Shown here: piece after piece, positions 51,681 through 61,238 of the stretch
Layout: each line of letters opens with the position of its first letter
Position numbering within the stretch: the first letter of the stretch is position 1
The notes under the pieces: model-generated
Databases searched by the model: none
Told to the model about the DNA's origin: nothing
Seen by the model: the letters and a program-made list of their open reading frames with translations, nothing else
Program-made: the position numbers and the translations under genes
Source: Bacteroidetes bacterium UBA2475
GTDB taxonomy: Bacteria > Bacteroidota > Bacteroidia > B-17B0 > Aurantibacillaceae
Assembly: GCA_002342065.1 (NCBI GenBank)
Contig: DDPF01000012.1
Coordinates: forward strand, 558,001 to 622,000
Length of the DNA: 64,000 nucleotides
Direction of reading: 5' to 3'

Positions 51681-53462
51681 ATGAAATTCTTATTAAATAT
51701 TCTTTTTACAGGCAATAAGCTGATCATCCTTATCCAACAAAGGCTTAGCCCTAAGCAATTTGTTATTTTTGGCGCTATCTTAATTGGTTTAACGGCAGGT
51801 TTAGCAGCGGTGCTTTTAAAACTGTTTGTACATTGGCTATTAGGTTGCATTGAAATAGTTTCTTCAAATAATCAATTTATTATAGCTGCTTTTCCTATAA
51901 TCGGTATTGCTTTATGTGCTTTATTTATTCATTATTTAAATGGTAATAAACTAGGTAAGGGCTTAGCTAATATAATTTATGCTATTGCCAAAAAATCAAG
52001 CATACTTCCAAAAGATCAAACTTACAGTCATATTATAACAAGCGGATTAACCGTTGGTTTTGGTGGATCAGGAGGATTGGAATCGCCAATTGTTACAACG
52101 GGTTCGGCAATTGGCTCTAATTTTGGGCGAACGTACAAGTTAACTTATAAAGAACGCACACTACTTTTGGCTTGTGGTGCTGCTGCCGGTATTGCCGGGG
52201 CTTTTAACACACCTATTGCCGGTGTTTTATTTGCGCTTGAAGTTCTTTTGGTAGAGGCAAACATTCCTGCTTTTATTCCCATCTTAATTGCGTCAGCATC
52301 GGGGGCGTTATGTTCTAAAATAATTTTACAAGAAGATCTGTTACTTCAGTTTAAACTACAGGAGGTTTTTAATTATTATAATGTGCCATTTTATATTTTG
52401 CTTGGCTGCCTTACCGGAGTGGTTTCTTATTATTACTCAAAGACATTTATGGCAACAGAAGATTATTTTAAAAAATTTAAAGACAATGCTCTTTTAAAGA
52501 TCTTTTTTGGTGGGATAGGTTTATATGTTTTGATCCTACTGGTGCCTCCATTATTTGGCGAAGGATACAATAGTATTAAATTCCTTTCTAATATCAATAC
52601 CGATGCAGTTTTCAATCGTTCAGCACTTTATTTTGGCGTCATGTCAAAACCGCTCATCTATCTTAGCTTAATTGTAGTTATATTATTAAAACCAATTGCT
52701 ACTGCACTTACTGTAGGAAGTGGCGGCAACGCCGGTAATTTTGCTCCATCATTATTTACAGGCGCCTTTGTTGGTTTTCTTTTTTCATCTGTATTTACCG
52801 ACCTGGGTTTTAAATTGCCAGTAAGTAATTTTACAATTGTAGCAATGGCAGGGGTTTTAAGCGGTATTTTTCACGCACCCCTAACGGGGATTTTTATTAT
52901 TGCCGAAATTACAGGTGGTTATGAATTAATTATTCCTCTCATGATCGTATCTGCTTTAAGTTACGCTGTATCAAAATATTTTATGCCTTTAAATATTGAT
53001 ATGCTCAAACTATCCAGAAAAGAAAAAATAATTGTAACCAATACCGATTCATATTTATTAAGTAATATTGAAATATCTAAATTAGTTGAACATGATTTTT
53101 CTCAAATACCAATTAATATTAATCTAAGAAAACTGGTAGAATTGATCTCCACCTCTAAACGCAATATCTTCCCGGTAGTAAATAAAGATGGGCATTTAAA
53201 AGGATTAATAACCATAGATGATATTAGGGAAATTATGTTCAAGCAAGAATTGTACGATGCAATAACCGTAAAAGAATTAATGCACCAGCCAACTTGCATT
53301 ATTACAGAAAAGGACGATATTACCTCAGCCATGAAACGCTTTGACGAATCGCACCTTTGGAATATACCGGTTGTATTTAACGGAAAATACGAAGGTTTTA
53401 TCTCTAAATCTTCGATCCTCGAAAAATACAGGGAAGTTCTTATAAATACCTCGTTAGAGTAA
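51681..53462 (+). CDS. ClC-type chloride channel/transporter with C-terminal CBS pair
   Basis: 593 residues. About ten to twelve hydrophobic helices carry the selectivity motifs: GFGGSGGLESPIVTTGSAIG (equivalent of GSGIP/GREGP with the gating Glu), AGIAGAFNTPIAGVLFALE, and VGSGGNAGNFAPSLFTGAFV (GxFxP equivalent). Two CBS domains lie at the C-terminus (about 470-590: FPVVNKDGHLKGLITIDDI; WNIPVVFNGKYEGFIS), probably sensing nucleotides. It moves chloride across the inner membrane, as channel or proton antiporter. Transcribed away from the polysaccharide locus. Confidence 0.92.
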   Translation: MKFLLNILFTGNKLIILIQQRLSPKQFVIFGAILIGLTAGLAAVLLKLFVHWLLGCIEIVSSNNQFIIAAFPIIGIALCALFIHYLNGNKLGKGLANIIYAIAKKSSILPKDQTYSHIITSGLTVGFGGSGGLESPIVTTGSAIGSNFGRTYKLTYKERTLLLACGAAAGIAGAFNTPIAGVLFALEVLLVEANIPAFIPILIASASGALCSKIILQEDLLLQFKLQEVFNYYNVPFYILLGCLTGVVSYYYSKTFMATEDYFKKFKDNALLKIFFGGIGLYVLILLVPPLFGEGYNSIKFLSNINTDAVFNRSALYFGVMSKPLIYLSLIVVILLKPIATALTVGSGGNAGNFAPSLFTGAFVGFLFSSVFTDLGFKLPVSNFTIVAMAGVLSGIFHAPLTGIFIIAEITGGYELIIPLMIVSALSYAVSKYFMPLNIDMLKLSRKEKIIVTNTDSYLLSNIEISKLVEHDFSQIPININLRKLVELISTSKRNIFPVVNKDGHLKGLITIDDIREIMFKQELYDAITVKELMHQPTCIITEKDDITSAMKRFDESHLWNIPVVFNGKYEGFISKSSILEKYREVLINTSLE

Positions 53463-53488
53463 TGTTTATAAAAGCTAAATTCTACCTT

Positions 53489-53663
53489 GCCACGAATTAC
53501 ACTAATTTCACTAATCACACAAAAGTTTACAACGTATACTGCATTTTATTGGTGAAATAAATTGTTCAAATGATAGATCATTTTGAACAATGAAAATTCA
53601 ACTAAAGAGTGATATTACAAAGGGAAAATAAAATAATTTTGCGAAATTGGTGCAATTGGTGGC
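53489..53663. repeat. MITE-like element with 26-bp imperfect terminal inverted repeats
   Basis: 53489-53514 (GCCACGAATTACACTAATTT...) and 53638-53663 are inverted copies matching at about 21 of 26 positions; the second reads GCCACCAATTGCACCAATTT on the other strand. Between them lies a near-perfect palindrome (ATTGTTCAAATGAT at 53561-53574 with ATCATTTTGAACAAT at 53577-53591). No transposase and no ORF. Length about 175 bp, the size of a miniature inverted-repeat element or a large folded transcription terminator region. Confidence 0.6.
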
Positions 53664-53700
53664 TAAAAAAATTTGCCTATTAATATGGATATATGGTGTA

Positions 53701-53736
53701 AAAAAAAATCCGCGCTGTTATTCACAACGCGGATCC
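53701..53736 (-). terminator. Terminator of the first T9SS paralogue
   Basis: ATCCGCG (53708-53714) pairs with CGCGGAT (53728-53734), with a TGT/ACA extension in the loop. On the minus strand the stem is followed by at least eight T. It lies about 20 bases past the stop at 53756. Confidence 0.85.
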
Positions 53737-53755
53737 TTAAGGAAATTATTTTTTA

Positions 53756-55900
53756 TTATTGAACTACTAATTTTTTAGTACTCGATGCATTTCCAACTTT
53801 AATATTTACCATGTAAATACCGGTTGATAATCCACTAAGATCAACATTAATGTTATTCTCTCCAACTTGCCCTTGAGCTTTGTTAGTTTTAACAACTTGT
53901 CCTATTGTATTTAAAACTACAATATCAACATTAGTATTACTTTTAAGGTCAATGATCAGCGTTGCATTTGTTGATGCAGGGTTTGGATAAATCATGCTAT
54001 TAAAAGCACTGTTCTGTGCTTCAGCTATACCAGTAGGAATTGCTGAAGTGAACGCATACGATAATTTACCAAACTGATACCAGGTTGTATTATTAGTTAA
54101 TTGCGAAAATGGATTACTGTTGGTAACTGTAATTGGAGTAACAATATCCACAGTTGATCCGAAAACAGCTGCTGCACCTGTTGTAGGCGACACATAATGT
54201 AATGTAGCGCGGTTTGCAACATTTGTATTGGCTGTACCAGTTCCTACAGCAACTTTACTTACGTTAAGTTCTGTTGGAGAAATGGTATATCCTGAGCTTA
54301 TTGCCATACAACGCGATTTAATGTTTGGTATAGAGTTATATTTTCTTCCCGCATTTGTAAAGTTAGTATCTGATTCTGACCATGTAAAAGTAATGTACTG
54401 TCCGTTTGGTGTACGGCCTAACTGAATACGTGTATCTACATTGTCGGTTTTTGAACCACCCGTTCCGGTGGGGTCCCATGGATTGTCGTTAAACCCATTA
54501 CCACCGGTTGAAGGACTTGCTTCTTCTGAACTAATTGAATCTACAGTTAAATATGTCCAAGCAGATGTGCCATCACCAATAAAATCGTATAAATACGGGC
54601 GATTACCCGGCGTGTGTCCCCATCTGTAAAGTTCGCCCCCATTTGACCATTGTTGTAAATAGTTCAATGAGTCAGCATGAATAGAAGCATGACTGAACAT
54701 AGTTGCGGCAATGTGCAAACGGTTATTTACGTCAACAGTAATATCAAAATCGCTAAAAAATGGAGAGGCAATTGTTGTGTTAGCATTTGTTGAAGCTAAA
54801 TGATCTAAGATCGGTGTCATAGCAGGGCTGTTAAAATCAATAACAGGAAGTAACGACCAGCTTACACCAGAGTTAGTTGTTTTATAAATGATAGGGTGCT
54901 GGCCAATATTTGAATTTACCGCAGTACCTAAACATCCTAAAGCAACTACATAACCTACAGTTCCTGATTCATTCCATGCCATTTGCGGCGCAAAACTTAA
55001 AACTTTATCACCTGATGTCGGCTCAACCATTGCAGGTGGAATAATTGTGTCAGTTGACCAGGTAAAAGCACCTGCATTAAAAACACCTTTTACAACTGCA
55101 TAACCTCTTAAAGCTGCAAGTGTAGTATTATCAGCCTGAAGTAAAGCTAATGAACGCACAACGCCATCATCAGTAGAACTAAAACCAAAACGCGACCAAC
55201 CATGATTGGTAACACTTGCTGTAGAAGCGAAATTGAAAAATTGTTGCGCGTTTGGAGCGCCGCTAGCTGTATTATTAAACGCGTTTAATTGTTTACTTGC
55301 ATAAAAATTTCCCGAAAATAGAGAGCCGGCAACTGTAGGGCCTGTACCTACAACATAAGCGTTTGCAATGTTCGAATTTCCAACAGGGTTATAAATGCCG
55401 CCTTGTGGGTAACGTCCCCAGTTATTAGCATCGGCCCAAATACAAGTACTATCGAAAGTTGCACCACCGTTAGAACTGATCATAGCTACTATTGCTCCGC
55501 TTTGGGCGGTTGCGGGAAGCGCAGGAAGCGCAGTATAACTAGCACTTTTTCTATGGATAAAAGAAACTGCATTTACATTATCATTGTATTGCAATGGTTG
55601 TGATTGACTCACTAACATTCCATAAATGTTCATAGAACCAGTTAATAATTTCCAACCAATAGTAGATGGTGGCAAAGCTGCAGAAGATGATTGTTCAGGC
55701 TCAGAAGCCGGGTTTAAGATCGGGCCGGGTACTTGTTTTAAACCCTGAAAAGCTCCGTTAGTTGGTTCAATAGCAAATTTTGCAGCTATTCTTCCTGCAA
55801 TATTTTCTATGCCCACGGGCCTTTGTTTAAGGTGACCATTTTGTGGAAAGGCGCTTATTGCTGCTAATAAGGCCGAACCAATTAATAATTGTTTTTTCAT
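53756..55900 (-). CDS. T9SS-secreted Asp-box (BNR-like) protein, copy 1
   Basis: 714 residues. Signal peptide KKQLLIGSALLAAISAFPQ, then a Ser/Ala/Pro-rich stretch and a long beta-propeller-like part with Asp-box (BNR) segments: MISSNGGATFDST and KTTNSGVSWSLLPVIDFN. Also conserved in all three copies are TFTWSESDTNFTNAGRKYN-like residues and GHTPGNRPYLYDFIGDGT. The C-terminus is a type A T9SS sorting domain: IYPNPASTNATLIIDL, VVLNTIGQVVKTNKAQGQVG, STGIYMVNIKVGN, ending KKLVVQ. Export by Sec and T9SS to the surface is expected. Ligand or enzyme activity unknown; sialidase motifs of a catalytic site are not evident. Confidence 0.8.
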   Translation of the reverse strand: MKKQLLIGSALLAAISAFPQNGHLKQRPVGIENIAGRIAAKFAIEPTNGAFQGLKQVPGPILNPASEPEQSSSAALPPSTIGWKLLTGSMNIYGMLVSQSQPLQYNDNVNAVSFIHRKSASYTALPALPATAQSGAIVAMISSNGGATFDSTCIWADANNWGRYPQGGIYNPVGNSNIANAYVVGTGPTVAGSLFSGNFYASKQLNAFNNTASGAPNAQQFFNFASTASVTNHGWSRFGFSSTDDGVVRSLALLQADNTTLAALRGYAVVKGVFNAGAFTWSTDTIIPPAMVEPTSGDKVLSFAPQMAWNESGTVGYVVALGCLGTAVNSNIGQHPIIYKTTNSGVSWSLLPVIDFNSPAMTPILDHLASTNANTTIASPFFSDFDITVDVNNRLHIAATMFSHASIHADSLNYLQQWSNGGELYRWGHTPGNRPYLYDFIGDGTSAWTYLTVDSISSEEASPSTGGNGFNDNPWDPTGTGGSKTDNVDTRIQLGRTPNGQYITFTWSESDTNFTNAGRKYNSIPNIKSRCMAISSGYTISPTELNVSKVAVGTGTANTNVANRATLHYVSPTTGAAAVFGSTVDIVTPITVTNSNPFSQLTNNTTWYQFGKLSYAFTSAIPTGIAEAQNSAFNSMIYPNPASTNATLIIDLKSNTNVDIVVLNTIGQVVKTNKAQGQVGENNINVDLSGLSTGIYMVNIKVGNASSTKKLVVQ

Positions 55901-55987
55901 GTTTTTGGTTTTAGGTGTTATTCGTTATTAATTATTATGATCTTTTTTAAGAACAATTAGAATAGGATTTTGTTTTGGAGAACTTAA

Positions 55988-56020
55988 CTAAAGTATAAAA
56001 TAAATTTTATATAACCGCAA
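55988..56020 (-). promoter_or_regulatory. Possible promoter of T9SS copy 1
   Basis: On the minus strand TACTTTAG (55988-55995) resembles the TAnnTTTG element with TTAG instead of TTTG, preceded by TTG (56018-56020) after 22 bases, slightly long. The other two paralogues show the same TAnnTTAG form. Confidence 0.35.
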
Positions 56021-56052
56021 TACTTAAGGCATTTAACAAAAGTAAATCCAAT

Positions 56053-56092
56053 AAAAAAAACCATGTTGTATAATAAACAACATGGCTTTTTT
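56053..56092 (-). terminator. Terminator of T9SS copy 2 (can work both ways)
   Basis: CCATGTTGT (56061-56069) and ACAACATGG (56077-56085) form a perfect 9-bp stem with A8 on one side and T6 on the other. It lies 58 bases past the stop at 56150. A smaller GCTCC-TTC-GGAGC hairpin stands between them at 56133-56145. Confidence 0.8.
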
Positions 56093-56149
56093 TAAAATTC
56101 ATTTATGCCAAAAGCATCACTTTCCCATAGGGGCTCCTTCGGAGCGGGG

Positions 56150-58261
56150 TTATTGAATTACTATTTTTTTAGTGCTTGAAGCATTTCCAACTTTAATATT
56201 TACCAAGTAAATACCAGTCGATAATCCCGCGAGATCAATATTAATGTTGTTCTCACCTACTTGTCCTTGAGCCTTATTGGTTTTTACAACCTGGCCAATT
56301 GTATTTAAAACAGTGATGTCAACACTTGAATTGTCTTTCAGATCAATTGCTAATATTGCATTATCAGACGCAGGATTAGGATAAACAATACTATTACTTG
56401 CACTGTTTAAAGCATTCTCTGCAACACCTACAGATCCAAAATTAAGATCGGCAGACATATACCAATGTTGTGGCGCTGTTTGTGTATATGGAAGACCGGT
56501 AGTTACTGTAATTGGCATTGTAATTCTCGGTCCATAAGTTCCAACAATAGCGGTTCCGGTTGTTGGCGAAGCAAAATGATACATGGCGCGGTCTTTAATA
56601 TTTGGATTAGATCCTGTTGCCGGTTTTGTAACATTGATCTCAACCGGATGTATTGAATTACCTGCAACTGAATAACAACGTGCTTTTACGTTTGGAATAA
56701 CATTCCATTTTTTTGCAGCGGTTGTAAAGTTAGTATCTGATTCGCTCCAAGTATAAACTAAAAACTGACCATCAGGTGTACGACTTAATTGTAAACGTGC
56801 ATCTACCCTACATTTATTTCCGGATGCGTCAGTGTCCCAAGGGTTATCAGCAAAACCATTACCTGTTGAAAGACCTGCAGGTCCCTCGCTTGACATTGAA
56901 TCTACAGTTATACAGTTCCAAGCAGCAGTTCCATCACCATTAAAATCATATAAATATGGGCGTTGACTAGGCACATGTGGCCATCTGTAATTCTCGCCCT
57001 GGATAGAATAAGCGCCAACATAAGCAAGAGAATCCGGGTGATCGATAGAGCTTGGAATGATAGAAGTAAAAATGTGTAATTTGTTATTTGCATCTACCGC
57101 AAGATCTACTCCTTCTAACCAGTTAAAAAAAGGAATAACTTTTGTTTTTACACCAAAGCTATCTGCAGAATCAAGTGGGGCTAAAACATTATTAAATGCA
57201 CCGCTGTTAAAATCAATGCCAGGTAATAAGCTCCATGAAGTACCACCGTTTGTGGTTTTGTAAACAATTGGTTGATAGCCTTTATTTGAACCTGTAGCAC
57301 CTGCTCTTGCTCCAAGAACCATAACGTATCCGGTTGTGCCGGTTTCATTCCATGCTGTCATTGGTCTTGATAACCATTCTTCATCGAGTGAATTTGTATT
57401 TGTAAGTGTTGGAGGATTAAATTGAGTTCCTACCCAGGTAAATGTACCTGCATTAAAACTTCCTGTAACTAGCATAACTGCACTGTCTCCTGCAACCGAC
57501 TCATCAGTTATTCCACCAATGGTTCTTACTTTTCCATCATCTGTAGAAGTAAAACAATATGCTGCAAAATCGTGCCTGTTCAAATTTGGAGTAAATGGTC
57601 CTGATTTAGACATCCATTGCATTTCGTTTGGAGTTGTAGTAATAGTATTACTATAATTTGCAGAACCCATTTGTCTGCTTGCATAGTAATTACCTAACCA
57701 ACCTGTAGCTGCGCCTGTAGTAGGCCCTTGCGCAATAATGTATGCATTGTTAATATTGGTATTTCCCGGAGGGTTATACATACCACCTTGCGGGTAACGG
57801 CCCCACTCTGTATTGTTAGACCACAGCACGGTACTATCCCATGTTGTACCCCAATCTGTTGTTATCATACCAACTATAACACCGCTTGTTGCTGTACTAA
57901 CGGGTGTGGGCGTTACGGGGTAAGTTTTGTTCATACGGTGAATGAATGTAACCGTATTTAGTTGATCGTTGTATTGTAAAGGATTTCCAAATGAAATTGT
58001 TGAATTTAAAATATTACCAGATCCTGAGATCTTTGCCCAAGTATTAATAGCACTTGTTTTTGAAGTTCCATTTAATTCAACCGGCGCTTCGGTAATTTGT
58101 TGTATTGAACTGCGCGAACTTGTAGCTTCTTCAGCAAATTTTAATTCAGCAATGAGTTGGGTATTTTGTATACCAGAGGGTTTTGGCCTTAATTTGCCAT
58201 TTTGAGGGAAAGCACTTATTACTGCTAATAATGCTGAACCGAGTAGTAATTGTTTTTTCAT
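56150..58261 (-). CDS. T9SS-secreted Asp-box (BNR-like) protein, copy 2
   Basis: 703 residues. Signal peptide KKQLLLGSALLAVISAFPQ, Asp-box segments (MITTDWGTTWDST; KTTNGGTSWSLLPGIDFN), QRPYLYDFNGDGT, VYTWSESDTNFTTAAKKWN and the type A sorting domain (IVYPNPASDNAILAIDL ... IYLVNIKVGNASSTKKIVIQ in two parts). It is the most diverged of the three tandem copies in the N-terminal 200 residues and keeps the same tail, so the sorting and the Asp-box core are under constraint. Surface or secreted; ligand unknown. Confidence 0.8.
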   Translation of the reverse strand: MKKQLLLGSALLAVISAFPQNGKLRPKPSGIQNTQLIAELKFAEEATSSRSSIQQITEAPVELNGTSKTSAINTWAKISGSGNILNSTISFGNPLQYNDQLNTVTFIHRMNKTYPVTPTPVSTATSGVIVGMITTDWGTTWDSTVLWSNNTEWGRYPQGGMYNPPGNTNINNAYIIAQGPTTGAATGWLGNYYASRQMGSANYSNTITTTPNEMQWMSKSGPFTPNLNRHDFAAYCFTSTDDGKVRTIGGITDESVAGDSAVMLVTGSFNAGTFTWVGTQFNPPTLTNTNSLDEEWLSRPMTAWNETGTTGYVMVLGARAGATGSNKGYQPIVYKTTNGGTSWSLLPGIDFNSGAFNNVLAPLDSADSFGVKTKVIPFFNWLEGVDLAVDANNKLHIFTSIIPSSIDHPDSLAYVGAYSIQGENYRWPHVPSQRPYLYDFNGDGTAAWNCITVDSMSSEGPAGLSTGNGFADNPWDTDASGNKCRVDARLQLSRTPDGQFLVYTWSESDTNFTTAAKKWNVIPNVKARCYSVAGNSIHPVEINVTKPATGSNPNIKDRAMYHFASPTTGTAIVGTYGPRITMPITVTTGLPYTQTAPQHWYMSADLNFGSVGVAENALNSASNSIVYPNPASDNAILAIDLKDNSSVDITVLNTIGQVVKTNKAQGQVGENNINIDLAGLSTGIYLVNIKVGNASSTKKIVIQ

Positions 58262-58401
58262 GGTATTTGATTTAGATGTTTTATAAATTTAACTCGTTTT
58301 TTAATTTATTTCAATAAGCAATTTATTAAATTAAAATGAATTAATTCAACAAAATTTGAATAAATAAAATAGGGTTTTTGTGTAATTGGAGATTACTTAT
58401 G

Positions 58402-58433
58402 CTAAGGTACAAAATAATTCTAACAAAAGCAAT
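58402..58433 (-). promoter_or_regulatory. Probable promoter of T9SS copy 2
   Basis: Minus strand: ATTG (58430-58433), a 20-base spacer, TACCTTAG (58402-58409). It matches the Bacteroidota consensus at 7 of 8 positions of the -7 element. The leader would be about 140 bases. It abuts the terminator of copy 3. Confidence 0.5.
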
Positions 58434-58468
58434 AAAAAAACCCACACTATTAATAGTGCGGGTTTTTA
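58434..58468 (-). terminator. Terminator of T9SS copy 3
   Basis: AAACCCACACTAT (58438-58450) pairs with ATAGTGCGGGTTT (58453-58465) across TA, with one A/C mismatch, A-rich on the left so that the minus-strand transcript ends in T's. It lies 26 bases past the stop at 58494. Confidence 0.8.
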
Positions 58469-58493
58469 ATTTCCTGTTAATGGAAAAGTTAAA

Positions 58494-60629
58494 TTATTGT
58501 ACCACTAACTTTTTAGTACTTGTAGCATTACCAACTTTTACATTTACCATGTAAATACCGGTTGATAAACCTGTAAGATCAATATTGATATTATTATAAC
58601 CAATTTGTCCTTGCGCTTTATTAGTTTTTACAACTTGTCCGATTGTATTTAAAACAACCACATCAACTGTTGAATTATCTTTCAGATCAATTGCTAAAAC
58701 AGCATTGTTAGAAGCAGGGTTAGGATAAATAACCGAGTTGCTTGCACTGTTAGAGTTTTCAGCAACACCATTAACCGTAGTAGTTATTGATGCGAATACA
58801 TAAGATAATTTACCGTTTTGATACCATGTGGTATTGTTAGTTAATTGAGAGAATGGATTACTGTTAGTAATTACTAATGGCGTATGAATATCTACTGTAT
58901 TACCAGATACTGCAGCAGAACCGGTAACAGGAGACATATAACTCATTGTAGCGCGGTTAGCAACGTTTGTGTTTGCTGTTCCTGTTCCCGCAGCAACCTT
59001 AGTTACGTTAAGTTCAGTTGGCGATACCTGGTACATATTTGTTCCAGAACCAATTGCCATACAACGTGTTTTAATGTTTGGAATAGAGTTGTATTTTCTT
59101 CCAGCGTTTGTAAAGTTAGTATCAGATTCTACCCATGAAAAAGTAAGATATTGTCCATCAGGCGTACGGCCTAATTGAATACGGTGATCAACGTTATTTG
59201 TTTTAGAACCACCAGTTCCCGTTGGATCCCAAGGATTTTCGTTGAAACCTGGATCTCCAGATGAAGCACCAGCTTGTTCAGAAGAAATAGAATCTACAGT
59301 TACAAAACTCCATGGACCTGTTCCATCACCAATAAAATCATATAAATACGGACGGTTACCCGGAGTGTGACCCCAACGGTAAAGCTCGCCACCATTTGAG
59401 AATTGTTGTAAGAAATTTAAAGAGTCAAGGTTAATAGAAGAATGACTAAACATAACCGCACCTAAATGTAACTTTCCGTTTGCATCAACTGTAATATCCC
59501 AATCAGAAAAGAAAGGAGATGCTTTTGTTGTATCAGCATTTGTTGAAGCTAAATGATCAATAATTGGTTTCATAGCAAGGCTATTAAAATCAATTCCTGA
59601 CAATAATGACCATGAAGCTCCACTGTTTGTAGTTTTATAAATAATTGGATGTTGACCAATATTTTGGCTTGTTGCACTGGCTAAACTACCAATAGTAACA
59701 AAATAACCAATAGTTCCTGATTCATTCCAAGCCATTTGAGGAGCAAAGCCTAAAACTTTATCACCTGAAGTTGGCTCGATTGCAGCTGGTGGAATAATTG
59801 TATCAGTTGACCAGGTAAAAGTACCACCTGTGAAAATTCCTTTTGCTATTGCATAACCTCTTAAAGCTGCAAGAGTTGTATTATCTGCCTGAAGTAAACC
59901 CGCCGAACGCATAACACCATCATCTGTTGAGCTAAAAGAACAACGAGACCATCCGTGGTTAGTAACAGAACCTGTTTGAGCGAATGGAAAGAATTGTTGT
60001 GCGTTTGGAGCAGCACTTGCTACGTTATCAAACACATTTAATTGTTTACTTGCATAAAAATTTCCAGAAAAATTAGAACCCGCTACTGTAGGACCAGATC
60101 CAACAACATACGCGTTAGCGATGTTAGTATTTCCGGCCGGGCTATAAACTGCGCCATGTGGGTAACGACCCCAATCTGTAGCATTTGCATACAAACAAGT
60201 ACTATCAAAGGTTGTACCCCAGTTAGTACTGATCATGGCTACAATAACTCCCGAATTTGCAGTTGCAGGAAGAGCAGGACTTGGCGTATAACTTGCGCTT
60301 TTTCTGTGGATATATGAAATTGCGTTTACATTATCATTATACTGTAATGGTTGTGATTCACTTAACAACATACCATAAATATTCATTGAACCGGTCAATA
60401 AATTCCAGTTAATAGTTGATGGTGGTAAACTTGCTGATTTTTCTGACTCAGCGCTTAGCTCCGGACCAGTTACTTGCTTTAAAGTTGTTACAGCATTAGC
60501 TGGCTCCATTGCAAACTTAGCCGCAATTTGGCTGGAAATGTTTCCAACGCTAACTGGCTTTTGTTTAAGTTGTGGGTAGACACTTATTGCTGCTAATAAG
60601 GCCGAACCAAGTAGTAATTGTTTTTTCAT
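58494..60629 (-). CDS. T9SS-secreted Asp-box (BNR-like) protein, copy 3
   Basis: 711 residues. Signal peptide KKQLLLGSALLAAISVYPQ. Very close to copy 1: shared GNFYASKQLN, TSGDKVLGFAPQMAWNESGT, GHTPGNRPYLYDFIGDGT, STRIQLGRTP-like VDHRIQLGRTPDGQYLT, and the tail IYPNPASNNAVLAIDL through KKLVVQ. Asp-box segments MISTNWGTTFDST and KTTNSGASWSLLSGIDFN. A tandem duplication of copy 1 is the likeliest origin. It carries its own promoter and terminator, so each copy is a separate transcription unit. Confidence 0.8.
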   Translation of the reverse strand: MKKQLLLGSALLAAISVYPQLKQKPVSVGNISSQIAAKFAMEPANAVTTLKQVTGPELSAESEKSASLPPSTINWNLLTGSMNIYGMLLSESQPLQYNDNVNAISYIHRKSASYTPSPALPATANSGVIVAMISTNWGTTFDSTCLYANATDWGRYPHGAVYSPAGNTNIANAYVVGSGPTVAGSNFSGNFYASKQLNVFDNVASAAPNAQQFFPFAQTGSVTNHGWSRCSFSSTDDGVMRSAGLLQADNTTLAALRGYAIAKGIFTGGTFTWSTDTIIPPAAIEPTSGDKVLGFAPQMAWNESGTIGYFVTIGSLASATSQNIGQHPIIYKTTNSGASWSLLSGIDFNSLAMKPIIDHLASTNADTTKASPFFSDWDITVDANGKLHLGAVMFSHSSINLDSLNFLQQFSNGGELYRWGHTPGNRPYLYDFIGDGTGPWSFVTVDSISSEQAGASSGDPGFNENPWDPTGTGGSKTNNVDHRIQLGRTPDGQYLTFSWVESDTNFTNAGRKYNSIPNIKTRCMAIGSGTNMYQVSPTELNVTKVAAGTGTANTNVANRATMSYMSPVTGSAAVSGNTVDIHTPLVITNSNPFSQLTNNTTWYQNGKLSYVFASITTTVNGVAENSNSASNSVIYPNPASNNAVLAIDLKDNSTVDVVVLNTIGQVVKTNKAQGQIGYNNINIDLTGLSTGIYMVNVKVGNATSTKKLVVQ

Positions 60630-60684
60630 GTTATTTGGTTTTAGGTATTTAAAATTTAAATTTTTAATAAATTAATTTAAAGGG

Positions 60685-60716
60685 CTAAAATAGGAAAATC
60701 GTCAATTTAAACCAAA
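60685..60716 (-). promoter_or_regulatory. Probable promoter of T9SS copy 3
   Basis: Minus strand: TTTG (60713-60716), 20 bases, TATTTTAG (60685-60692). One mismatch from consensus in the -7 element. Leader of about 50 bases to the ATG at 60629. Confidence 0.55.
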
Positions 60717-60832
60717 TTTAATTTGACTAAATCATTAATTTTAACACTCGTATTACTAGGGGTTTTGTTTAGATTTGGAGATCTGTTAACGAATTTACAA
60801 AAAAGATCTGATAATTGCAAAATTTATTAAAC

Positions 60833-60866
60833 AAAAAAAAGCCGCTAATTGCTTAGCGGCTTTTTT
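60833..60866 (-). terminator. Bidirectional terminator after the HU gene
   Basis: GCCGCTAA (60841-60848) and TTAGCGGC (60853-60860) form an 8-bp stem extended by A8/T6 flanks. It lies 18 bases past the HU stop. Confidence 0.85.
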
Positions 60867-60883
60867 ATTTAATTGCAATGCAA

Positions 60884-61165
60884 TTATTTTCCTTTGTTAA
60901 CTGAACCAGCAAGATCTGAACCAGCTTTAAATTTTACTACTTTTTTAGCAGCAATTTTAATTTCTTTACCAGTTTGAGGATTACGACCAGTACGAGCAGC
61001 ACGTTTTGCTACTGTAAAAGAACCGAAACCTACTAAACCAATACGGTCACCTTTTTTTAAAGCTTTGTGAATAGCTTCGATTGTAGAATCTAAAGCACGA
61101 CCAGCGTCAGCTTTTGTTAATTTTGAACCTGATGCAATTGCATCAATTAATTCTGCTTTGTTCAT
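60884..61165 (-). CDS. HU-family DNA-binding protein
   Basis: 93 residues, normal length. MNKAELIDAIASGSKLTKAD, GDRIGLVGFGSFTVAKRAAR and the DNA-arm tip RTGRNPQTGKEI (Pro for intercalation) are the standard HU/IHF landmarks. It binds and bends DNA as a dimer and shapes the nucleoid. Single-gene unit with its own promoter and terminator. Confidence 0.95.
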   Translation of the reverse strand: MNKAELIDAIASGSKLTKADAGRALDSTIEAIHKALKKGDRIGLVGFGSFTVAKRAARTGRNPQTGKEIKIAAKKVVKFKAGSDLAGSVNKGK

Positions 61166-61208
61166 TTTTTTTGTTTTTAGGGTTAAACAATTAATTAAAA
61201 TTATAATA

Positions 61209-61238
61209 CAAATTTATACGTAAAACCGTATTTGTCAA
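61209..61238 (-). promoter_or_regulatory. Promoter of the HU gene
   Basis: Minus strand: TTG (61236-61238), 19 bases, TAAATTTG (61209-61216), a full match to the Bacteroidota -7 consensus. The upstream stretch also reads TTGACA. The leader is about 40 bases. Confidence 0.7.

Noticed and set aside
53756..60629. Active sialidases
   Set aside because: Asp-box segments occur, but the catalytic arginine triad and FRIP-type motif cannot be found.
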